Assembly: GCA_047967505.1 (NCBI GenBank)
Contig: CM106538.1
Length of the DNA: 64,000 nt
Source of the DNA: Dipteris shenzhenensis
Taxonomy: Eukaryota > Polypodiophyta > Polypodiopsida > Gleicheniales
Strand: one strand, 5' to 3'
Made by a program: the position numbers and the translations under genes. Shown here piece by piece: positions 55,365-64,000 of the stretch; position 1 is the stretch's first letter; each line of letters opens with the position of its first letter. The notes under the pieces were generated by a model. It had not been told where the DNA came from. It worked only from the letters and a program-made list of their open reading frames with translations, and ran no database searches.

Positions 55365-55560
55365 ATACACACAAAGACACAGATAGACATAAAGACACAT
55401 ATAGATGGATAGACACACACATGCACATGCACATCTACATGCACACACACACATGCATGTGCATGTGCATGCATGCATGCATGCATGCAAGTGCACACAC
55501 ACACACACATGCATGCATGCACATGCACACATTCATAATGTACACGCACACGCACACTTA
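55365..55560. repeat. CA/GCAT microsatellite cluster
   Basis: Interleaved (CA)n, (GCAT)n and (GTGCAT)n tracts. Long frames through it on both strands are simple-sequence artefacts. Confidence 0.9.
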
Positions 55561-55579
55561 TGCCAAGTTCCATGTCTCC

Positions 55580-56010
55580 TTGTTCTAAGTTCTTGATTCA
55601 TTTGTTCTAGTCACTTGTCTTGGGTTAGCTTGTTCCACTTTTTTATTTTAAGATTCAAGTTTTGGCTATACTTGTTCTTGTCTTGCATTTTTAGTCTTGA
55701 GTTCACTCTTTCTAGGCTCTAGCTTTTGGGTTTACTTTTTCCAAGTTTTGGATTCACTTGTTTTGAATGTCAGGTTCATGTCTTCTCATTGTAGTTCACT
55801 CATCTTTTTTGAGCTCTAGGTTCACTAAATCTAAGTTCACTTGTTTTGGATTCACTTATTTGGAGTTCTAGGTTCTAGGATCACTTGTTTTAGGTTCAAT
55901 CATTCAATGTTTTGAGTTTTTTCTTTTGCATATCACTTGTCTCAAGTTGTGGGTTTATAGTTCTTTGTTCACTTTCTTGGGTTTTGAATTTTGGGTTTTG
56001 GGTTGACATC
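55580..56010. repeat. Degenerate minisatellite (TTC(A/T)AGGTTCACTTGTTTT-like)
   Basis: Over about 430 bp the words GGTTCAC, TTCACTTGTTTT, TTCTAGG and TTTTGAGTTC recur at 15-30 bp spacing, in variable order. No coding sense. Confidence 0.6.
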
Positions 56011-56019
56011 TGTACTTTA

Positions 56020-56767
56020 GTTTGTTGATTTGGTATTTATATATATAAATCATTTTCTCCCCACAAAAAGACATGGAGAAATGATGATTTGAGAGCTCCA
56101 TTGATTGAACTTGAATGGCACCATCCATAGATGAAGATTTTGCAAGGGCAAGACGTGCTTAGGGTCTAGTCTTTCTACTATGCACGATGCCCAAAAATCT
56201 TTGAAAGAAAATGAAATTTCTCGTTCTTTGCTTCCATAAGTTGCTACTTGAATGACTAGAATCCACAAGTCATAGCTACTTGAATGACTAGAATCCAAAC
56301 AAATTGTATTTATGCCTATGATGTTGATAAAAAATCATAAGCATAGCCTTGATGTAAGAAAACGATGACTTTCATCTCCAAATCAGCTCCAGTGGTATAA
56401 AGATTTTGTACGAGGAATGCCAAGAACTCTTCCAACTAGTTGTGACCGCACTTCATTGCAATTACTGATATTCAAAAATTGATATTATGCTTGAGACAAG
56501 TTATTCAACACAAATATCATCGAACATGAACAAACAAAATGGTGAGCATCAAAATGAGTAGCTAATGGTTCTTATAACTCGTTCAAACCTAGGTAGGATA
56601 TAGAACAATGTAATAGACACTATGCTAGTCTAGCATGGCACCTCACATTGATAAGTGTAGTAGTAGGGAGATGAGCATTAAAAGTTATAGGAATAAGAAG
56701 TATGAGTGCTTGAGTAGGCACTATCTCATGGTTATGGAGGTAAATCATAACGTCATAATAGAGGAGC

Positions 56768-56770
<3 letters not shown>
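56020..56770. other. Unassigned sequence
   Basis: A short duplication at 56240-56296 (GCTACTTGAATGACTAGAAT twice). Nothing else recognised. Confidence 0.45.
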
Positions 56771-56772
<2 letters not shown>

Positions 56773-56823
<51 letters not shown>

Positions 56824-56872
56824 GGAGGCAGGGAGGGAGGGAGGGAGGGAGGGAGGGAGGGAGGGAGGGAGT

Positions 56873-56934
<62 letters not shown>

Positions 56935-56970
56935 CGGAGGGACGGAGGGAGGGAGGGAGGGAGGGAGAGA
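56773..56970. repeat. Compound (GA)n/(GGGA)n microsatellite
   Basis: Two GA arrays alternating with two GGGA arrays and GACGGAGG spacers. The four-G-run spacing in the GGGA blocks could in principle form G-quadruplexes. Confidence 0.97.
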
Positions 56971-56984
56971 GAGTACCTTCTAAA

Positions 56985-57560
56985 ACATAGACTAATAGAG
57001 TTAAATTAGACAACTTTAGTTGAGCTTTGTGAAATTACAAAAAAATATTTGCAAATGATATCAATCAAGCTTTACAAAAAAAGCTTTGCAAATGATAGCG
57101 ACTAAGTTCCAAGCCTTTGCTACCCTTTTCCAAGGTAGGCCAACAAACACATACTATTGTATTATCTGACTTGACCTAAAACGTGACCCAAGTTGGTGGA
57201 TGCAATTCTTTAGTGGAAAACATTACTTAATGCACATCCATGTGCTATAAACGTTCAAAATAATGGGTTGTACTTGTGTTCTTTACAAAGTTGGGCCACC
57301 CTAAACTTGAAATAAAGGAGAGTAATTAAACAAAGTTGACCCACCCTAAACTTTTTCAAAAGGAGAGTAATTAAGTGGTTTTACCAAAGAGTGCCCACAT
57401 CTAGAACTACCTCACATCAAGAGATTAAAGAAGTGGCCTTACCAAAGAATGCTGACACGTGCTATCTGGTTGGAAAAACTCAATGATCATGCTTTGAGTG
57501 GAATTTCATGTGACCCTAATCTCATCTATGTGCCCTAAGAAGGTGGTCACTATGTCAGAC
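56985..57560. other. Unassigned sequence
   Basis: Weak direct repeats (words CAAAGTTG.CCCACCCTAAACTT and AGGAGAGTAATTAA near 57290-57375). No gene seen. Confidence 0.45.
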
Positions 57561-57579
57561 AACCACTGAATGAAAGTTG

Positions 57580-59014
57580 CCAAGTATCTTTAAATAAAAA
57601 AAGATGGGAGATTACAAAGGGGTCCAAATCCATCCTTAAAAAGACAATGGTAACGACCTCAAATTTGTAGTACATAGGACATTAGAAAGCAATGTGCTCC
57701 TTTGACTCAATCTCCTATCAATCACATAGATTGCAGATAGATCCTCTGTAGGTTTGCCTTTAGCTGCTGCCCATTTTCAATGCATAGTTGGAGTGACGAG
57801 ACGCGGAATTGCCCAATCAATATCCTTAAAGAATGGGGAAAGTGGAATCCATATATAGCATGATGGGCTGATGAAACCCTCCTCTAATATTCTTAAGTGG
57901 TAGTCCTTGTAGAAGTTGAGCTTCACATGAAGCTCTCAAGGGGCTAATCAGCTCTTAAATGTGTGTAGCTATAAGAGATCCTCTTGGATAGCCTTGTGGT
58001 AGGGAGCAGGACAAAGGGGGCCTCAATATTTTATTGAATGGAGGGCAATCTGTCCATATGGAGCTCCATACTCTCATACCATCTACATGTAGGTGTGTAC
58101 CAAAACCTCTGAACACCCTCAGCTACTAAAGTCATGGATAAAGATAGGGCCAGCCATGGAAACCTACATCGTCATGAGATCGAGAAACCATAGTTCCTGA
58201 TTCAATAGAGGTATCTGATCACCTGGAATGCTACATCAAGTTGTTGTGGAGATGCCATAAACTGAGCCAGAAATATATAACGTGGGACAGACGGCTTACT
58301 AAGGATTATCCTTGATAACTAGACAACCTGGAGCCTCTCCATTTGGGCCCAATCAACCTTTGATAGGTTAGGCCCCCGTTGAGTAGACCAAAAAGAGTAA
58401 AAAAAGAGAAGAGTCTTGGTCCAAGAATCCTGGAATGAGAGTGAAAGCACTACCGCTCGAGTCTAGCGAGTGTGGCATATCCCCTACTTGGACGAACTTG
58501 CATGCTGGTAGTGTCATGGAAAATGAGGCTAAAGAAAAGAAACCCCAAGTATGTGTAGGATGTGATGACCCCACCAGTAATCCATCTAGAGTGAATTGTT
58601 CTCTTTGCATGGTTGATCGGGATGTGTCAAAGATCATGACCTTAGTTTTACCAAGGTTGACCTTCAAATCATGTGTCTTGTAGAAGGCTAAGAGTTGCTA
58701 GAGGCCCTTCATTGAAGATGAGAGCATGACCACATCGTCTAATCTGAATTAGGGAGCTAGCAGTCTACCCTCCTTAATATTTTGATGAAAATCTCAAGCT
58801 GGTCAATGTAGAGGCCAAATAAGGTTGGTGATAATCAACAACCTTGTTTGACCTCATGGTGCTCAGGATCTCCTTTGTCCACCTTGTACCCATTTAAACA
58901 TAATTGAGACCCTCTCATAGAGTGCCATGACTTACCAAATGATCTCCTGACTGTACCTCATATCGTGTAAGAGTTTGATGAGGCGAGCTCTCATCATTGC
59001 ATCAAAAGCTTTAT

Positions 59015-59016
<2 letters not shown>
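57580..59016 (-). mobile_element. 5'-truncated LINE related to the SKIP35-intron LINE
   Basis: Minus strand. LHKAFDAMMRARLIKLLHDM (RT motif A region) lies at 59016-58950. KVNLGKTKVMIFDTS (58665-58620) is close to LTVNLGKPKVMIF in the LINE at 29040. A degenerate C-terminal zinc segment lies near 57690-57740. The 5' end stops exactly at the (GA)n array at 59017. Dead copy. Confidence 0.78.
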
Positions 59017-59054
<38 letters not shown>

Positions 59055-59059
59055 GGAGG

Positions 59060-59155
<96 letters not shown>
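59017..59155. repeat. (GA)n microsatellite at LINE 5' junction
   Basis: About 139 bp of GA with a few GGGA interruptions near 59047-59062. It directly abuts the truncated LINE within its RT coding sequence. Confidence 0.97.
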
Positions 59156-59157
<2 letters not shown>

Positions 59158-59159
59158 CA

Positions 59160-59585
59160 AAAAGCAAAGTGAGAACCACTCATTTACTAAGGCATCAAAT
59201 TAGAAAACCAGTGGAAAACCACACAAGTTGGTTCCTTAATATGCTACCTATGAAAAAAAAAAGAGAAAATTCTATTGCATTAGTAGGAGGTATTTGGTGG
59301 AGGGGGGTCGAGCATTAGTTGAGGTGAGAAGGAGGTATTTGGTGGAGGGGGGGTCGAAAAGGAAATATGGAGGGCCTAAACCATTGTAGGCCAAGACAAA
59401 CAAGTCAATAAAAGAAAGCTAAATAGGCCCCCCAAATCAAAGGAATTCAAAAATGTATTAATTAGTGACAAAGGGATAAGGGGAGGAGAAGAGTGATTAG
59501 TCAAGCCTCTTATAAGGAGAAGGACCCCTTGCCCTCTTATTTATGAGGGTAAGAATTGAAAATCCTTATACTCTACTTTTTTTGA
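59160..59585. other. Spacer with a short tandem duplication
   Basis: GGAGGTATTTGGTGGAGGGG occurs twice, near 59286 and 59330. No gene recognised. Confidence 0.5.
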
Positions 59586-59589
59586 TTAT

Positions 59590-59720
59590 CTTCATGTAGC
59601 GTAGTGGTTACCCTAATTGAGTGAATAATGGATGTCTTGAGTTTAAGTCCCCCTTTCCACGAGCTTCTGACGCTATCTGTGGGCACTCTACCTTTTTAAC
59701 TAAGAAATCAATTGAATTTT
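59590..59720 (+). mobile_element. Probable tRNA-derived SINE
   Basis: A-box-like TAGCGTAGTGG (59597-59607) and B-box-like GTTTAAGTCCC (59641-59651), 44 nt start to start, the spacing found in tRNA genes. The surrounding sequence does not fold as a normal tRNA and no CCA-like acceptor stem was seen. RNA polymerase III promoter structure fits a SINE head. The 3' limit is uncertain. Confidence 0.5.
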
Positions 59721-60680
59721 TCAATTAAAAATAAAGGCCTTAGGTAAAGTTAATGGTTTGTTGAGATTAAGAGACTTTAAAATACTCACGGTTTATTCAC
59801 ACTAGCAATTAACGTAAGGCTATAAATGGAGTCTTCTCGTAAGAGTGCATTCCCATTGGCTTTTAGATAGTCTAGTTAAACTTAGATCTCTTAATGGCTT
59901 GTTAAAAAATGAGTGTAAATTTAACACCCTCGAAAGAGGACTTTAAGGACTTTTATGAGGTGGAATATAGATTTTTAATGGTTATCTTTTAATGGTTAAG
60001 TTAAGGGTGACGAGTGGGAATGCCACTTAATCAAGATTCTTGTTAAGAAATTTTCCTGGTCAAGATCATCTTAGAACTATACAACATGGGGACTTGTTTG
60101 AAAGGTCTTGAAAATAAGAATTTACTGTGACCTTAACTTGACCTAATGGACTTCGGATTGATGACATAAACCATTTTATATGGAAAACCCAGACAAATAG
60201 TGGTACCAATGGGAATGTAATTCCCTTGTTAAGGTTATCCTTTAACTTAACAGAACTGGATACGTTAAGCTCCCTAACATAACCTAACTCTAAGTTTATC
60301 CTTTAACTTAACGGAATTGGGTATGTTATGCTCTCTAACATAACCGTGGGAAAGGGCTCTAGCCTCTCCCAAGTGTTTTTTAAAGTAAAATTGTCAATTT
60401 TTTAGTAAGACTCTCTCACCTCTTGTCCAAAATCTGTGAAGGAGCATAACACGCTTGCTCGCCTGTGGGGGCATGCAAACATGGACGGGCACGGACAAGA
60501 TTGCCCGCCCACAGCACGCCCATGGTCAAGATGAAGTTAATCATACTTTGCAAAAAGAGTGTTATAGAATGCCACCTTTTGGAAGCCACCCTTAGTAACT
60601 TAATGAAAACACATGGTTCCTTCTCGTGGTGAGAAGCAAATTTTCTAGGACAGGTTTGCCAATTTGTATGCCGCCGCCAC
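59721..60680. other. Spacer with tandem duplication
   Basis: A unit of about 60 bp with TTATCCTTTAACTTAAC and CTCTCTAACATAAC-like words occurs at 60226-60290 and 60295-60345. Nothing else recognised. Confidence 0.5.
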
Positions 60681-60686
60681 CCCGCC

Positions 60687-60945
60687 ATGGAGCCGGAAGA
60701 AAGACAAATTCAAGTTCGTTTCACATCAAAATTGGCCCCCGACTTTCACGTGCCCAATACCCCTTTCTCCGTACCTTCTCACCTCACTCGTTATGGACTT
60801 TCCGAGGTTATCAACGCTCTGCTTGGCCTCGGTACTCTTCTTGCTCTGAACCTGACCTCAGAAGCTCAAGTTCCCTTTAAAATTTCGATCAATGGTTTTT
60901 CAATCCCCGTAGCACATCGTTGCAGAAGGCATCGAAAGGAGCCTT
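60687..60945 (+). pseudogene. WDR12: WDR12/YTM1 NLE-domain fragment
   Basis: From ATG 60687 the frame gives RQIQVRFTSKLAPDFHVPNT, PSHLTRYGLSEVINALL and PFKISING. These match the N-terminal NLE domain of WDR12/YTM1, a WD40 protein of the PeBoW complex needed for 60S ribosome maturation. After about 60890 the expected continuation appears in another frame (IVAEGIERSLNL, like FLLAKGISAER), so a frameshift is likely. No WD40 repeats follow. It could be a first exon with an error, but a truncated gene copy is more likely. Confidence 0.6.
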
Positions 60946-60949
60946 AACT

Positions 60950-61290
60950 TATGTGCATTGATCTTTAGCTTGTGTGTGTATGCGCACTACCTTAATAAGG
61001 CTAGAATGTATCCAATAAGTTTTTAAAAGACAAACGAAAGAACAATAAGCGACAGGTATCGGAGAGAGAATCAAGCTTAAGTATTCATAGATATCCACCA
61101 ATGGGGAGCTGGCTTCCTTAATCTCTCTAGAGTACTTCTCCTATGAGATGAAAATACCATCATTGTCCTGATACCTCAATTTGGAGAAGATCATCAAGAT
61201 AATGAATTAGCAATACCTTTTACCTTCTTTCCAAAGAGATATAGGTTGTCTTATATGAAGGACTGTTGCACAATCCGATTTGTCTGATTT
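60950..61290. other. Spacer
   Basis: No feature recognised. Confidence 0.45.
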
Positions 61291-61295
61291 ACTCA

Positions 61296-61700
61296 TCAAT
61301 GTATGTGCACTGTACCATGCTCCTTGAGTCTGTTTGAGCTAATGTAGTCTGCACTTTTGTTCACTAGTAGCTGAAACCTTGGAGACTGTTCCATATAAAC
61401 TTGCTCTTCTAGGTTTCCCTCTAGGAATGCCCCCTTTAGGAATGCTGATTCAATTCCATTCGAACTAATAGCCATTTGTGATGAAGAACTGTTTTGATAA
61501 TGGTCAACCTGGCAGTTGAATCCTTCGGTCTGAGCATGTCCTTGGCTACAAAGTCTAGCCTTATACTTGTCTAATGATGCCATCGATCTTGTATGTCAAT
61601 TTGAAGTCCCATTTGGTTCCTACGACCTTTCTCCTTGTGGTTGTGGTTGCATTGTTCCTAGTATGGTTATGAAGTATGGATTCATTTTCAACCTTCATGG
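61296..61700 (-). mobile_element. Ty1/copia reverse transcriptase relic
   Basis: Minus strand: VVGTKWDFKLTYKIDG, then after a frame change SLDKYKARLCSQGHAQTEGF and IESAFLKGAFLEGNLEEQVY. These are the hallmark blocks of copia RT (W.FK.K...DG..DKYKARLV.KG..Q.EG; A.LNG.L.E.VYM). Only the N-terminal part of RT is left and it contains a deletion. Confidence 0.85.
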
Positions 61701-62110
61701 CTGCCCCCTAGTTTGGATCACACTCTCATGAAACGTCTTCGGCTCTCGGATGTCTATAAGGGCAAAGTCCCTCTTCTTTATCTCACAGTGTACGTGGATT
61801 GCCTTATGTTCTAAAATCCTGCAAAATTCCTAAGTTATCCACTATAGTTGCTCCGAAAAGTGCGGTGGCTTAATCTCTTTTACTTTCTCACCATCCATGT
61901 CACCGTTTGTCTTGCAGTTGGCTTCCTTGGGAAACGTTTTCCTTGCTTGCTCCCCCCCCTACCCCCCCCCAAAAAAAGAGAAAAGTACTTTCTATTAATG
62001 CTTGAAAAAACCAGCCATACAAATCAGTCAGTGGATTGTGGTTCGTGGAAGAAATGCTAGAAAAAAGAATTGGTTGTCAACCAGCCTGTTTTCAGAGGCT
62101 CACTGCCTAG
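61701..62110. other. Spacer with C- and A-runs
   Basis: Homopolymer C and A runs lie near 61950-61980. No gene seen; part may belong to the copia relic. Confidence 0.4.
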
Positions 62111-63039
62111 GGGAATCTCTGAAACATGGGCTAGCAACCAAGGTGGAGGACTATACATTCATAGAATTCCTCGCTCCGTGAATACCTACAAGACGGTTGC
62201 AGGCCAAACCTTACAGAAACACACCCATCTTTTGCCAGTAATCTGAGATCCTGATGTCCATGCTCCCATATGGCACACTGGGTGTGTATGATGTCTTGAC
62301 AGAGGGCACCTCTTCGGGGGGAGGGCCTTGAGAGCCTCCTAGAGCTCCTCATCAGTGAAAGGGGCCTCCACTTGTCTACTCATGCTCGGGAGACCACTGT
62401 CAGGATATGGGCCCAAAATTGCATGCCGGGTTGAAAGGACCTGAGGGGACTGCTCGTCAGATTGAAACAACTGCTGATAGAAGACAGTGGTCATCTCTAA
62501 GATCTCTTGCGGGCTTGAATGCATGTGTCCTTTTGCTTCCCACAACTGCTAAAGATGTGTCCCTGCTGAGTTGAGGGTTACTGGTCTTAAAAATTTTATA
62601 GTAATCATGTCTTCGTGCTGCATTCACTGTGCCCTGAAGGAGTGGTAAGAGAACTCGGCCCTGTGGATCTCCTTGGCCTGAAGGTCTAGCCGACTACCGA
62701 AATTCTCGTGGCTACCCGATCCCCCACGTAGGATTTGTGGAGCTGCTCTAGCAGACCATCATGTTGCTGTTGACCAAAGGAGTAGCATAGATTTTGAGAA
62801 TTCTAGAGAACTTCACCTCTCTTCAGGAGTCTCAACCACTGATCTTGGAGATGAGCTGCTCCCAAGTACTCCGCTTGGTAGAGGGTATCACCGAGAAGGA
62901 GGCTCCACCTTGCTTATCCTCAAGCTCTAGATTGTTGAAGTCCTACATTAGAAAGACTCTTTGTAAGCCGCCTTCAGAAAGAGGGGTGCCATTTCTACAA
63001 GAAGGGCCGTAAATACTCAGGATCCTGGAGTCTCCCATT
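62110..63039 (-). mobile_element. L1-like LINE relic (EN-RT linker)
   Basis: Minus strand: EILEMTTVFYQQLFQSDEQS, VEAPFTDEEL and EALKALPP, the region just before RT in plant LINEs. It aligns in many blocks with 16160-17300 (shared word CAAGCTCTAGATT). Its upstream (right) part is cut at 63039 by an LTR element. Confidence 0.65.
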
Positions 63040-63241
63040 TGTTGGGGTAAAGGCACATTGCCAACCCTTCATTAAAAGATAGGACACCTATGACTGTCGT
63101 AAGACAGTCATAGGGTAAACCTAATCCTAATAAAACACAACTGAGTTTGTGGTGTGGCTCATCATTTTTCACACCCGCACTTGAGTGTCTCTCTCTCTCA
63201 CTCTCACTCTCTTGCTCTTCTTCCCCCTTCACTCCCTTTCA
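63040..63241 (+). repeat. 5' LTR (about 202 bp) of a short-LTR element
   Basis: Begins TGTTGGGG and ends TTTCA, two bases before a primer-binding site. Inside is a perfect hairpin ATGACTGTC-GTAA-GACAGTCAT (about 63089-63110). A pyrimidine-rich tail follows. The 3' LTR would lie outside the window. Confidence 0.65.
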
Positions 63242-63243
63242 AC

Positions 63244-63256
63244 TGGTATCAGAGCC
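63244..63256 (+). promoter_or_regulatory. Primer-binding site, initiator tRNA-Met
   Basis: TGGTATCAGAGCC, perfect complement of the initiator tRNA-Met 3' end, two nucleotides after the LTR. Confidence 0.88.
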
Positions 63257-64000
63257 ATTCCCCTCCACTCCCTAGCCTACCCAACCCTCTGCCGTACGGA
63301 CGTACGTCGAGCTCCGTACGGCCGTACGTCATCCGTACAGTCGTACGGAACGCCGACATTGCACGGGCGGCGGCGCATTGGCGAAGGCGGGCTGCAGGGC
63401 GACAGCGTGGGCGCGGGCGCGGGCTGTGGCGTGGGCACGGGCGGCGACGCGGGTCGCGGGCCTCTTTGCATAGCAGCTGCTAGCTGCAGCTCGAGGCGCC
63501 GCATCAAGCAAGCAGCCAGCAGTTGCTACTAGCTGCTAAGCCTCTCGAGGCGTCGCGCAGCCTACTCCGAGGGCAGCCGTACGGACTGCCGTACAGCTGT
63601 ACGGACGAAGCCGCCACACTTGCAGGGAGTTACATCAGAGCTGTTTTTCGTTTTTTGTGCAGCCGGGAGGTACATTTTTTGTTTTTCGGGATCTGTGTCT
63701 GAAGAAGTTTGTTCTCCTTGGATCTGGCTGTTGCACAAGTACAGCAAGTACGAAAGTACAAAAGTTACATTCTTGTTTGGGGAAGAAAGAGAGGTGAAAC
63801 AGCATTCTGCTCTTCATTCCTCTTGCTTAAGGATCATTTTTCAGTTCACAGAACTGTGTTATCTTGAAAAGTACAGCAAGTACTTTCATTCATCTCATGC
63901 TTGAGGTGAAGAGAACCACAGTGTGTGGTTGATTGCACAGCTATTTTGTTCTGGGAAGGTAATGCCTTGATTTTGCAAGAGGACATATGCTTTTACTGGG
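63257..64000 (+). other. Leader of the short-LTR element, runs off the window
   Basis: A cluster of CGTACG/GTACGT/CCGTACGG words at 63291-63350 and 63573-63605 surrounds a very GC-rich stretch at 63360-63460. No gag domain is visible before the window ends. Confidence 0.5.

Noticed and set aside
55257-55596. Cys/His-rich frames on both strands
   Set aside because: Produced by CA/GCAT microsatellites.
58932-59203. Ser-Leu and Arg-Glu repeat frames
   Set aside because: Artefacts of the (GA)n array; the same applies to 16605-16684 and 56773-56970.

Overview
This window looks like nuclear DNA from a land plant with a large, repeat-rich genome, probably a fern or a gymnosperm; the exact group cannot be fixed from sequence alone. 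Two conserved plant genes can be rebuilt exon by exon, both on the minus strand. One is a PASTICCINO2-type 3-hydroxyacyl-CoA dehydratase (1406-2993, nine coding exons, 222 aa). The other is a SKIP35-type ankyrin-repeat protein (21049-39947, three coding exons, about 537 aa). A fragment of a WDR12/YTM1 ribosome-biogenesis gene lies at about 60.69 kb. No rRNA, tRNA gene or CRISPR array was seen.

Nearly everything else is transposable elements in various states of decay. The second intron of SKIP35 is about 17.1 kb and holds a three-layer nest. A gag-only LTR element (24304 to about 37328) contains a minus-strand LINE (about 27.3-37.0 kb). That LINE is split by a Ty3/gypsy element (29668-36088). 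LTR divergence agrees with this order: 3 differences in 139 bp for the inner element and many more for the outer one. All splice sites and coding frames of the host gene remain intact.

Layout: 1-3.3 kb PAS2 and its CTT-rich leader; 3.3-8 kb decayed sequence, a retropepsin-like scrap, a foldback element and tandem repeats; 8-14.7 kb an unrecognised repeated coding element ('element A'), split by a 5'-truncated LINE that itself holds a probable solo LTR; 15.5-17.5 kb an L1-like relic; 17.5-21 kb tandem repeats and microsatellites; 21-40 kb SKIP35 with its TE-filled intron; 41.8-44.9 kb a second, colinear relative of element A ('element B'); 45.2-46.4 kb a CACTA-type transposase relic; 47.0-53.2 kb a full-length L1-type LINE with a perfect 13-bp target duplication; 53-57 kb AT-rich spacer, minisatellite and GA/GGGA satellites; 57.6-59.0 kb another LINE; 59.6 kb a tRNA-derived SINE; 60.7 kb the WDR12 fragment; 61.3 kb a copia RT relic; 62.1-64 kb an L1-like relic interrupted by a short-LTR element that runs off the window.

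The best candidates for something undescribed are the A/B element family, which has two colinear diverged copies and no domain I recognise, and the SKIP35 intron as a datable TE nest inside an apparently functional gene.
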